Shown: piece after piece, positions 40,503-48,619 of the stretch | How positions within the stretch are numbered: position 1 is the first letter of the stretch | How the letters are laid out: every line of letters starts with the position of its first letter | Assembly: GCA_002325375.1 (NCBI GenBank) | Contig: DCRZ01000004.1 | Location: 62,001 to 126,000, forward strand | Reading direction: 5' to 3' | Length of the DNA: 64,000 nt | From: Rhodospirillaceae bacterium UBA1479 | GTDB lineage: Bacteria > Pseudomonadota > Alphaproteobacteria > Rhodospirillales > Casp-alpha2 | Notes under the pieces: generated by a model | What the model was told of the DNA's origin: nothing | Database searches by the model: none | The model's input: only the letters and a program-made list of their open reading frames with translations | Translations under genes and position numbers: made by a program

Positions 40503-41414
40503 TCAGTTTCCGGCGCGGGCGCGGATCGCCTCGTAGCGCGCCAGCAGGCGTTCCGCCCGGATCACGATCGGCACGTCGATCATCTTGCCGTCGACGGTGA
40601 TCGCCCCCTTGCCCGCCTTCTGCGCGTCCGCATAGGCGTCGATCACGCGGCGCGCATGGTCGACGGCTTCCGCCGAGGGGGTGAATTCCTCGTTCAGAAT
40701 CGCCACACCCGACGGGTGGATGACACTGGCGCAGTCGAAACCGAACTTGACCGACTTGCGCACGGCGGCACGGAAGCCTTCGGTGTCGTTGTAATCAGCG
40801 ACCGTGCCGATGAAGCCCATGGCCATCAAACCCGCCGCCTTGGCCGCGATCATCACCGTCTGCTTGGGCACCAGCAGGGTTTCCGTGTCGGGCACCATGC
40901 CCATCTCCATGGCGAAATCCTCGCCGCCCAGGTTCATCCCGATCAGCCGGGACGAGGCCCGGGCGATGGCATGGGCGCGGAAATAGGCGTCCGCCGTCTC
41001 GACCATGGCGGCCAGCTTGACCGATCCTTGGGGCCGGCCGGCCTCGCGCTCGACCTCACCGACCAGTTCGGCCACCAGTTTCAGATGCCCCGCACCGTCG
41101 ACCTTGGTCACGAACAGGGCCCGTGCCCCCGCCTTCACCGCCGCCTCCACGTCCTTGACCATGTGGCGGATCGGCCGGTTGATGCGCACGATGGGATCGG
41201 CGCCCGATTGCGTCACCGACTTGACTGCATCGGGCAGCATGTCGCGGGCGCGCTGGCGTTCCTGTTCGGGGACGCTGTCCTCCAAGTCCAGGATGATGCC
41301 GTCGGCGCCCCGGGTATGGGCCTTGGCGACGAATTTTTCGTTGTTGGTGGGAACGTAAAGCAACGAACGCCAGACAATCGGCCGTTCCGCACCGGTGGTA
41401 TTTTTATCGGTCAT
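40503..41414 (-). CDS. CoA ester lyase (HpcH/HpaI, CitE/malyl-CoA lyase type)
   Basis: 303 residues with a TIM-barrel of the CitE branch: RSLLYVPTNNEKF, DGIILDLEDSVPE, IVRINRP (catalytic Arg), AAMVETADAYFRA and NLGGEDFAMEMG (Glu/Asp for Mg2+), ending in a short lid. Such enzymes split 3-hydroxyacyl-CoA esters (malyl-, citramalyl-CoA and relatives) into acetyl-CoA or pyruvate and an oxoacid. It overlaps the CoA-transferase gene by 4 bases. That suggests activation then cleavage of the same acid. Confidence 0.9.
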   Translation of the reverse strand: MTDKNTTGAERPIVWRSLLYVPTNNEKFVAKAHTRGADGIILDLEDSVPEQERQRARDMLPDAVKSVTQSGADPIVRINRPIRHMVKDVEAAVKAGARALFVTKVDGAGHLKLVAELVGEVEREAGRPQGSVKLAAMVETADAYFRAHAIARASSRLIGMNLGGEDFAMEMGMVPDTETLLVPKQTVMIAAKAAGLMAMGFIGTVADYNDTEGFRAAVRKSVKFGFDCASVIHPSGVAILNEEFTPSAEAVDHARRVIDAYADAQKAGKGAITVDGKMIDVPIVIRAERLLARYEAIRARAGN

Positions 41415-42700
41415 CCTTCGACCACTCCCTTTGTTTTCAGATTTTCAATCTCAGTCGCGCTGAACCCCAGTTCCTTAAGCAGCGCCACGGAATGTTGTCC
41501 CCGAAGCGGTGCGGGGCTGCGGATCACGCCCGGCGTTTCCGACAGGCGCGGGCTGACGTTCTGCATGGGCACGGAGCCCAATTGATCGTCGGGCAACTCA
41601 ATGATAACCTCGCGTTCGCGGAAATGCTCGTCGCGCAGGATGTCGTCCTGCTCGTAAATCGGCGAGGCGGTGATGCTCTGTTCCTCGAACGTCCTGGCGA
41701 CGTCGGCCAGGGTCTTGGTCTTGATCCAGGCGCCGACGATGCGGTCCACTTCCTCGCGGTTCTTCACGCGCTCCATGTTGGTGCGGAAGCCCTCCGTGGT
41801 GATCAGGTCTTCCCGGCCGATCATGCGGAACACCCGTTCGGCCATGGTCTGGATCGAGGCCGACATGCCGATGAACTTGCCGTCGGACGTTTCGTACACG
41901 TTGCGCGGCGACGCCGTGGTCGACGACGAGCCCGTGCGCGGGCGGCTGCGCCCGGTCAGCTGATAAACCAGGGCCTCCGGCCCCATGATGGCGTACAGCG
42001 GCTCCAGCAATGCCAGATCGACGACCTGTCCCTTACCGCCGTCCTGTTCTGCGGCGCGCAACGCCACGATGGTGGCGAACGCCCCCTGCAACCCGGCAAC
42101 GGAGTCCGCCAGCGCGAAGGGTGGTAACACCGGTTCCCGGTCGCCGAAGCCGTTACGGGACGCGAAGCCCGACATGCTTTCGACGACGGACCCGAACCCG
42201 GGGCGTTCCTTGTAAGGCCCCGACTGGCCGTAGCCCGAGATGCGCACGATCACCAGCTTGGGATTGATCGCCCAGAGCGTTTCCGGCGCCAGGTCCATTT
42301 CCTCCAGCCGTCCGGGGCGGAAGCCCTCGACCAGGATCTGCGCGCCCTCGACCAGCTTCTTGACGATGGCGATGGCCTGGGGATCGCGCAGGTCGAGGGC
42401 CATGCTTTTCTTGTTGCGGGCATAGACCTTCCATTGCGCCTCGATCCCGCCGTCGCCCCAGGCGCGCAGCGGATCGCCCTTGCCCGCCGGCTCGATCTTG
42501 ATGACCTCGGCCCCCATGTCGCCCAGGTTGAAGGTCAGCAAATTGCCGCAGACCAGGCGCGACATGTCGACCACGCGCACGCCGTGCAGCGGCCCCTTGG
42601 CGTCGGGCTGATAGTCCTTCCGGTGCAGACCGAACTGGGACATGTCGACCTTGTTGGCGTCCAGACGCGTCGGGCCGGTCTTGGGCGTGTTCTCGGTCAT
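41411..42700 (-). CDS. CaiB/BaiF family (class III) CoA transferase
   Basis: 429 residues. The N-terminal GPLHGVRVVDMSRLVCGNLL, then KIEPAGKGDPLRAWG and the catalytic Asp region GKGQVVDLALLEPLYA, are typical. It moves CoA from one acyl-CoA to a free acid through an Asp-bound intermediate. It lies between the cyclase gene (13 bases upstream) and the CoA lyase (4-base overlap). This is a three-gene operon that probably hydrolyses, activates and cleaves one compound. Confidence 0.92.
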   Translation of the reverse strand: MTENTPKTGPTRLDANKVDMSQFGLHRKDYQPDAKGPLHGVRVVDMSRLVCGNLLTFNLGDMGAEVIKIEPAGKGDPLRAWGDGGIEAQWKVYARNKKSMALDLRDPQAIAIVKKLVEGAQILVEGFRPGRLEEMDLAPETLWAINPKLVIVRISGYGQSGPYKERPGFGSVVESMSGFASRNGFGDREPVLPPFALADSVAGLQGAFATIVALRAAEQDGGKGQVVDLALLEPLYAIMGPEALVYQLTGRSRPRTGSSSTTASPRNVYETSDGKFIGMSASIQTMAERVFRMIGREDLITTEGFRTNMERVKNREEVDRIVGAWIKTKTLADVARTFEEQSITASPIYEQDDILRDEHFREREVIIELPDDQLGSVPMQNVSPRLSETPGVIRSPAPLRGQHSVALLKELGFSATEIENLKTKGVVEG

Positions 42701-42713
42701 CGTCGTCCGTCCG

Positions 42714-43736
42714 TCAGATGGTCGCGATGGGCGTCGCGGGCGAACCGACGCTGCCCGGCAGGCGCAGGGGCGGTGCGGTCAACAGGAACCGCGACCGGCC
42801 CCGTTCCTTCAGCGCCTTCTTCAGTTCGGCCAGATACCAAATCTCGCCCAGGTGCACGCCGATCTTGAACAGACAGTGGCGGTGGATGGGCAGGCGGCAG
42901 TGATCGTCCTCGGGATGGCCGGGATAATTCGTATTCTCCACAGCCATGTTGTCGGACACCAGGATCGTCAGCCCGCTGTCGGTGATCCATTGCAATAGCT
43001 TGTCGTCCCAGCCGTCGAGCACGGCGCAGCTGGCATGCAGCCTCGATGCGTCCGGGTCGCCGGCCATGGACATGATCATCTCGTCCCAACCGGTGTGGAG
43101 CAGAACCATGTCGCCCTCCTCCACCGTCACGCCGTCCTTTTCCATCACTTCCATCAGCATGGCGTGATTCACGGCGACGCGTTCATCCCCGTAATGACCG
43201 TGCAGGTCGATCATCACGCCGCGTCCCTGCACGCAGGCCTCGGCCATGTTCTCGATGCCCAGGCGGTCGGTCTTGACGTGGTTGTGCACATCCGGATCGG
43301 CGACGTCGGTGCCGGCGCGCCAACCGTTGTAGTAACAGGGCTCGGCCACCCCATCGCCGTCGGCGTCGAACAACTGCCCGAAGTGGGCCAGTGAATCCCA
43401 CTGCGTCGAATACTGGGTATGCAGCACGACCAGATCGTCGGCGCTGACGTCCGTCGATCCGGGACGGGAATGCTTGTCCCAGATGAAGTTGTAATAATCG
43501 GCGCCGTCCTGCTTGGTCGGATGCATCACGGGGGGATGGCGCTTCGGATTGACGGAATTGCCGCCCGGCATGTCGAGCGGCAGGGACAGACAGAAGGTCA
43601 GGCCTTCCTTTACCTCGGCAACGCCCTTCATCACGACGTCGGGCGTCAGCAGGTTCATGCGGCCCTTTTCGTCGTCGGGGCCGAAATCGCCCCAGTTCGA
43701 TCCCTCGGGCCGATTGACCCAGCGCGGGTTGGTCAT
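42714..43736 (-). CDS. Cyclase family protein (kynurenine formamidase-like)
   Basis: 340 residues with the putative-cyclase fold. The metal-site region, usually HxGTHxDxxxH, reads YSTQWDSLAHFG, the Gln-containing variant of this subgroup. VMIDLHGHYGDE and DMVLLHTGWDEM follow. Family members hydrolyse amides or lactones such as N-formylkynurenine. GGAGG lies 6 bases before the ATG. It heads the operon with CoA transferase and lyase, so a ring-opening or deacylating first step is a plausible inference. Confidence 0.87.
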   Translation of the reverse strand: MTNPRWVNRPEGSNWGDFGPDDEKGRMNLLTPDVVMKGVAEVKEGLTFCLSLPLDMPGGNSVNPKRHPPVMHPTKQDGADYYNFIWDKHSRPGSTDVSADDLVVLHTQYSTQWDSLAHFGQLFDADGDGVAEPCYYNGWRAGTDVADPDVHNHVKTDRLGIENMAEACVQGRGVMIDLHGHYGDERVAVNHAMLMEVMEKDGVTVEEGDMVLLHTGWDEMIMSMAGDPDASRLHASCAVLDGWDDKLLQWITDSGLTILVSDNMAVENTNYPGHPEDDHCRLPIHRHCLFKIGVHLGEIWYLAELKKALKERGRSRFLLTAPPLRLPGSVGSPATPIATI

Positions 43737-43797
43737 CTGTATCCTCCGTTCTTCGTATGATCACCGCCGCCTTCTTCGGGCGCGCGGTTCTTGAAAG

Positions 43798-44247
43798 TCA
43801 GGCCTTTTTCTCCCAGCCGCCCTGGGCCGTCTGCTGCAAGTAGGTCAGGTCGTGGCCGGCGGCCTTGTAGGCCTTCCAGCGGTCGCGCGCGGCCTGCACG
43901 GCGTCCGGGTCGCGGCCGTCGAACAGCTCGAAACAGCGCTCGTAGGCCTCGACCCATTCCGACGTGGCGCCATCGGTCAGGAACAGGAAGGTCGCGTGGT
44001 TGGGGGTTTCCGGATCGGTCGACAGCCACACGGGCTGATCTTCCGGATTGCCGTCCTTGGGCGTGCCGTGGGGCAGCCAGGAGCCGGGATCATAGGTCCA
44101 CAGCGTCTGCGCCAGGGCCTCGACCCGTTCGTCGCTGGAGGCAAGGACGAGGGCCCGCTTGCCGGCGGCCAGGGTCTTTTCCAACAGCTTGGGCAGGGCC
44201 TGTTCAAGCGGCGAGCGTTCCAGATGATAGAAAGAAATGTCGGTCAC
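43798..44247 (-). CDS. holC: DNA polymerase III chi subunit
   Basis: 149 residues from GTG 44247 (VTDISFYHLERSPLEQALPK), chosen because the family begins exactly here; the longer frame to 44523 is a shadow of the gene beside it. Chi features: ALVLASSDERVEALAQTLWT, PGSWLPHGTP and RCFELFDGRD. Chi links the clamp loader to SSB. It is the last gene of pepA - DUF2059-like - holC on the minus strand; pepA beside holC is a common proteobacterial arrangement. Confidence 0.9.
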   Translation of the reverse strand: MTDISFYHLERSPLEQALPKLLEKTLAAGKRALVLASSDERVEALAQTLWTYDPGSWLPHGTPKDGNPEDQPVWLSTDPETPNHATFLFLTDGATSEWVEAYERCFELFDGRDPDAVQAARDRWKAYKAAGHDLTYLQQTAQGGWEKKA

Positions 44248-44300
44248 GATCTCGCCTGCCTGCCTTGAAACTGTCCGGTCCGCCACGCCTGCCGAAATGA

Positions 44301-44825
44301 CTACTTGCTGAGTGTGGGGAAATGCTCCGCCGTGCCCTTGACGACCTCGAACAGGGCTTTTTCCATCAAATCGTTGCTGGCCGCGCGCATGCGTTTGCCT
44401 GCCGTATCGCGGAAAGCGACCATGCGCGCGAAATGGGGTGAGTCGTTGCACCGGGTAGCCAGAGAGTCCAGTTCCTCCGCCGTGAACTCGGCGCCGTAGA
44501 TGCGCGCCAGGTTGGCCGTCCATTCCTCGCCGTACTTGCCGACGGTCTGGTTGACCTGGGCGCGGAACACCTCGGTCACGGCCTCAAGCCCGAACTTGCC
44601 GATCAGGCTTTGCACGGTCCGGGTCATGGCCCCGAACTTGGCGAGCAATTGCACGAAGTTGTTGTTCAAGCCGGTGCGCCGGACGAATTCCAGGGCCGCC
44701 GCCGAGGGCGCGGCCGGGGCAGCGGCCGTGGCCGGTTCCGCCGCCGAGCCGCCCGGCACATCAACAATCAGGAACCCGACCGACAGGCCGAAGGCGACGA
44801 GCAGGGAGCCGATCAAACGCTTCAT
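44301..44825 (-). CDS. Exported DUF2059-like protein
   Basis: 174 residues. A signal peptide (MKRLIGSLLVAFGLSVGFLI then PGGSAAE) precedes an Ala/Pro-rich linker. The C-terminal helical region has IYGAEFTAEELDSL and FRDTAGKRMR, the pattern of the DUF2059 family, whose function is unknown. It is presumably periplasmic. It lies between pepA and holC on the same strand (31 and 53 bases), so it is probably in their transcript. The family call is moderate. Confidence 0.65.
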   Translation of the reverse strand: MKRLIGSLLVAFGLSVGFLIVDVPGGSAAEPATAAAPAAPSAAALEFVRRTGLNNNFVQLLAKFGAMTRTVQSLIGKFGLEAVTEVFRAQVNQTVGKYGEEWTANLARIYGAEFTAEELDSLATRCNDSPHFARMVAFRDTAGKRMRAASNDLMEKALFEVVKGTAEHFPTLSK

Positions 44826-44856
44826 GCCGTCGCCTCCCCCATGCCCTTGATGCCCC

Positions 44857-46362
44857 TTACTTGGCTTCGTAGTGGTCGGCGACCAGCCGGTCCAACAGGC
44901 GCACGCCGTATCCGGTGCCGCCCTTGGGCGTGACCGGCTTGGCCTTCTTCGACCAGGTCGTGCCGGCGATGTCCAGGTGGACCCAGGGCGTGCCGTCCTT
45001 GATGAAGCGCTGCAGGAACTGCGCCGCGGTGATCGACCCGCCCCAACGCCCTCCGATGTTCTGCATGTCGGCGGCGTCGGAATTGATCAGCTCGTCATAG
45101 GCCTTGCCCAGCGGCATGCGCCACACCAGTTCGTCCACGGCCTCGCCGGCCTGGAAGATCTGATCGGCCAGCGCATCGTCGTTGGCGTACATGCCCGCGC
45201 GCTCGTTGCCGAGCGCCACGATGATCGCCCCCGTCAGGGTCGCCAGATCGACCACGAACTTGGGCTTGTACTTGGTCTGCGTGTACCACAGCGCATCGGC
45301 GAGGACGAGGCGGCCCTCGGCGTCCGTGTTCAGGACCTCGATGGTCTGCCCCGACATGGATTTGACGATATCGCCCGGTCGCTGCGCGTTGCCGTCGGGC
45401 ATGTTTTCGACCAGGCCGACCACGCCGACAGCGTTGACTTTCGCTTTCCTGCCAGCCAGCGCCTTCATCAGGCCGATGACCACGCCCGAGCCGCCCATGT
45501 CCCACTTCATGTCTTCCATGCCGGCGGCCGGCTTGATCGAGATGCCGCCGGTGTCGAAGGTCACCCCCTTGCCGACGAAGGCAACGGGCTGCTGCGCCTT
45601 GGCAGGCTTGGACTTGGCCACGCCGGTCCATTCCATGATGACCATCTTGCTTTCGCGGGCACTGCCCTGGCCGACGCCGAGAAGGGCCCCCATGCCCAGC
45701 TTGGTCATTTCCTTTTCACCCAGAACCGTGACCTTCACGCCCAGCTTCTTCAGCGCCAGGGCTTCCTTGGCCAGGGTCGCGGGATACAAAACGTTCGGCG
45801 GCTCCGACACCAGATCGCGGGTGAAGAACACGCCCTCGGCGACCTTTTCCATATCGGTGAAAGCCGTCTTGGCCTTGGCCGAGGTCGGGCACAGAACCTT
45901 GAGCGTCTTGAGCAGCGGCTTCTTTTCCTTGGGCTCCTTGGTCCGGTACTTGTCGAAGCGGTAGGACCGCAGCAGCGCCCCGAAGCCCAGGTTGGCGCCC
46001 ATGTCGGCGGCGGAAAGTTTCGCCCCTTCGACGGCGTCCAGCACCACCGTGGCGGCGACGCCCTGGCCGGACAGCAGGGCGTAGATGCGCCCGCCCGCTT
46101 CCTGCAGGCTCAGGTCCTTCAATTCATCCGGCTTGCCCAGGCCGACCACGACGACACGTTCGAACTTGGTGTCCGGCGCCATCAGGTCGAGGCTTTCGCC
46201 CGCCTTGCCCTTGAACTTGGCGGCCTTGGCGGCGCGGGTGATCGCGCCCCCCAGCTTGACGTCCAGGACGGTGGCGCTTTTCGACAGCTTGGCGTCCTCG
46301 GTGGCAGTCACGACGACGACGCCCTGGGCGGGAAGTGCGGGATTGGCGAAGGTGATTTTCAT
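44857..46362 (-). CDS. pepA: Leucyl aminopeptidase (M17)
   Basis: 501 residues. The N-terminal macro-like domain (1-170) is followed by the catalytic domain, with metal and active-site elements VGKGVTFDTGGISIKP, WDMGGSGVVIGLMKALA, the signature NTDAEGRLVLADAL, and LATLTGAIIVALG. It is a hexameric two-metal exopeptidase for peptide turnover; in some bacteria it also binds DNA. It is the first gene of the pepA - DUF2059-like - holC group. The 186 bases upstream hold GC hairpins but no other gene. Confidence 0.96.
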   Translation of the reverse strand: MKITFANPALPAQGVVVVTATEDAKLSKSATVLDVKLGGAITRAAKAAKFKGKAGESLDLMAPDTKFERVVVVGLGKPDELKDLSLQEAGGRIYALLSGQGVAATVVLDAVEGAKLSAADMGANLGFGALLRSYRFDKYRTKEPKEKKPLLKTLKVLCPTSAKAKTAFTDMEKVAEGVFFTRDLVSEPPNVLYPATLAKEALALKKLGVKVTVLGEKEMTKLGMGALLGVGQGSARESKMVIMEWTGVAKSKPAKAQQPVAFVGKGVTFDTGGISIKPAAGMEDMKWDMGGSGVVIGLMKALAGRKAKVNAVGVVGLVENMPDGNAQRPGDIVKSMSGQTIEVLNTDAEGRLVLADALWYTQTKYKPKFVVDLATLTGAIIVALGNERAGMYANDDALADQIFQAGEAVDELVWRMPLGKAYDELINSDAADMQNIGGRWGGSITAAQFLQRFIKDGTPWVHLDIAGTTWSKKAKPVTPKGGTGYGVRLLDRLVADHYEAK

Positions 46363-46548
46363 CTATCTGTCCTTGGGACTATTCATGTGGGACGCCGCGC
46401 GCGTCCCCAACATCGGGTCCGGTCGCGCGGCGGCGTAATGACGCGCAGGCGGAATCGCCCGCGCCGAATGGATGGGTTCCACTATATAGGGTTCCATGCC
46501 CCTTCGGGTGAAGGGGATTCTGCCGGGGGCAGCCTGGAATTTCGCGGA

Positions 46549-47340
46549 TCAGGCGTCGTAGCCGGGGTTGGCGCGGTCCAGCTTGCGCAGCAGCGCCGGC
46601 CATTCCTTTTGGCCGATGGGACGGTGGCCGTTCGGCGAATTGGCGATCTTGCCCTGTTCCACGGTCTTGTCGATGACTTCCTGCGGGATCGGCGTCAACT
46701 TGGCGCCGGACTGCTGGAACGACAACTGATAGCGGCAGGCGCGCTCCGCCCGGTACATCCACATGAAGGCTTCGCCGATGGTCTTGCCGACGGTCAGAAG
46801 GCCATGGTTGCGCAGCACCATGACCCGGTTGTCGCCCAGGTCGCGGACCAGCCGCTCCCGCTCATCCAGATCGACGGCCAACCCTTCGTATTCGTGATAG
46901 GCCGTATGAGCATAGATAGACAGCGCCTGCTGCGAGATCGGCAGGATACCGTCTTCCTGACAGGCAACGCCGACGCCGTCCCGGGTGTGGGTGTGCATGA
47001 CGCAGCTCAGTTCCGGCACGGCCAGATGCACGGCGGAATGGATGACGAAGGCCGCCGGGTTGATGCTGTATTCGGAATTGGTCAGGCAGGTGCCGTGCTC
47101 GTCGACCTTGATCAGGGCCGAGGCGGTCATTTCCTCGAACAGCACGCCGAAGGGATTGATCAGGAAATGCTCGTCCGGCCCCGGCACGCGGGCCGACAGA
47201 TGCGTGCCCAACAGGTCCGACCAGCCGAACAGATCGACCAGACGATAGGCGGCGGCCAGGTTGACCCGGACCTCCCATTCTTCGGGGCTGATGTCTGCGG
47301 GGCGGTTTGCGTCGTAGGCGGCGGATGCGTCGGGGGCCAT
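46549..47340 (-). CDS. Class II aldolase/adducin family protein
   Basis: 263 residues from the ATG at 47340 (AGAGGA upstream). The metal-site histidines are visible in SCVMHTHTRDGVGVA and VMVLRNHGLLTVG, with the catalytic-type Glu region before GEAFMWMYRAERACR. The family covers fuculose- and ribulose-phosphate aldolases and epimerases. This branch, with a C-terminal tail and no sugar-phosphate loop that I can identify, has no assigned substrate. It lies 73 bases downstream of the radical SAM gene on the same strand. Confidence 0.85.
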   Translation of the reverse strand: MAPDASAAYDANRPADISPEEWEVRVNLAAAYRLVDLFGWSDLLGTHLSARVPGPDEHFLINPFGVLFEEMTASALIKVDEHGTCLTNSEYSINPAAFVIHSAVHLAVPELSCVMHTHTRDGVGVACQEDGILPISQQALSIYAHTAYHEYEGLAVDLDERERLVRDLGDNRVMVLRNHGLLTVGKTIGEAFMWMYRAERACRYQLSFQQSGAKLTPIPQEVIDKTVEQGKIANSPNGHRPIGQKEWPALLRKLDRANPGYDA

Positions 47341-47413
47341 GGTCGGAGTCCTCTCCCTGAATGAAATCTGCGAACGGCGGATTGTATACAATGGGGGCGC
47401 AGGCGCAAGCCCC

Positions 47414-48541
47414 CTAAACCGCCTTGGCCCCTTGAAACCGTAACGGCACCCTCTTGCGCCCCCAGTCCCCCGCCGGCCCGTCGAAGCGGCCGGGAATTTC
47501 CGCGCCGCAAGCGGCGCAGTTGCCGGGATAGTTGCCCTCGGTGGTGACGTTGAATTGGGACAGTTCGTACCAGTCGCGCCCGATCAAGACACCGCCGCAG
47601 TTGTGGCAATAGGTCGACTGATGGTCCTTGTCGTGAACATTCCCGGTGTAGGCGTATCGGATGCCGTTGTTCATGGCGATCTCGCGGGCACGGACCAGGG
47701 TTTCCGGCGGCGTCGGCGGCACGTCCATCATCTTCCAGTCGGGATGGAAGGCGGTGAAGTGGACCGGCACGTCGGGGCCCAGGGCATCCACGATCCACTT
47801 GGTCATGGCGTCGATCTCGGCTTCGCTGTCGTTGTGCCCCGGGATCATCAGATCGGTGATTTCCAGCCAGCAATCGGTCTCGTGCTTGATGTAGACGAGC
47901 GTTTCCTTCACCCGTTCCAGATCGGCGGAGCACAGTTCCTTATAGAACTCGGGCGTGAAGGCCTTCAGGTCCACATTGGCCGCGTCCATGTATTCAAAGA
48001 ATTCGGGCCGCGCCTCCGGCGTGATGTAGCCCGCCGTGACCGCCACGTTCTTGATGCCCCGCTTGCGACATTCCTTGGCCGTGTCGACGGCGTATTCCAG
48101 GAAGATCACCGGGTCGTTGTAGGTATAGGCGACGGAGGTGCAGCCGGATTTCACCGCCGCCTCGGCGATCATCGCGGGCGTGGCCAGGCTTTGCAGCTTG
48201 TCGAACTCGCGGGATTTCGAGATGTCGTGGTTCTGGCAGAATTTGCAGGTCAGATTGCAGCCCGCCGTGCCGAAGCTGAGGATCGGCGTGCCGGGATAGA
48301 AATGGTTCAACGGCTTCTTTTCGATGGGGTCGATGCAGAATCCCGACGACCGGCCATAGGTCGTCAGCACCACCTGCTCGCCGTCGCTTGCCCGCACGAA
48401 ACACAGCCCCCGCTGCCCCGCCCGCAGCTTGCAGAACCGGGGGCAGACCTCGCATTGAATGCGCCCGTCGTCCAGCTTGTGCCAATATCGGCCAGGAAAG
48501 GCGCCGGGGAATGTTTCAATATCGGTTTCGACGGACGCCAT
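47414..48541 (-). CDS. amrS: AmmeMemoRadiSam system radical SAM enzyme
   Basis: 375 residues. The radical SAM cluster motif is C95-x3-C99-x2-C102 in GCNLTCKFCQNHDIS. An N-terminal cysteine cluster (C30, C33, C37, C47) and C-terminal CHNC and CAAC pairs, probably a zinc ribbon, flank the barrel. It belongs to the family found with MEMO and AMMECR1 proteins. The divergent gene at 48620 encodes both of these fused, 78 bases away. The reaction and substrate of the system are not established. Confidence 0.93.
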   Translation of the reverse strand: MASVETDIETFPGAFPGRYWHKLDDGRIQCEVCPRFCKLRAGQRGLCFVRASDGEQVVLTTYGRSSGFCIDPIEKKPLNHFYPGTPILSFGTAGCNLTCKFCQNHDISKSREFDKLQSLATPAMIAEAAVKSGCTSVAYTYNDPVIFLEYAVDTAKECRKRGIKNVAVTAGYITPEARPEFFEYMDAANVDLKAFTPEFYKELCSADLERVKETLVYIKHETDCWLEITDLMIPGHNDSEAEIDAMTKWIVDALGPDVPVHFTAFHPDWKMMDVPPTPPETLVRAREIAMNNGIRYAYTGNVHDKDHQSTYCHNCGGVLIGRDWYELSQFNVTTEGNYPGNCAACGAEIPGRFDGPAGDWGRKRVPLRFQGAKAV

Positions 48542-48619
48542 CTATTTCCTCGAACGGCTGTGGAATGGCCCCGAATTGGGCCTATATTATCATGTAGTCA
48601 TGCAACACAGTGAACGCCA

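Noticed and set aside
44872..47364. 830-codon open frame on the plus strand
   Set aside because: It is antisense to pepA and the class II aldolase gene, both clear real genes; it is a composition artefact.
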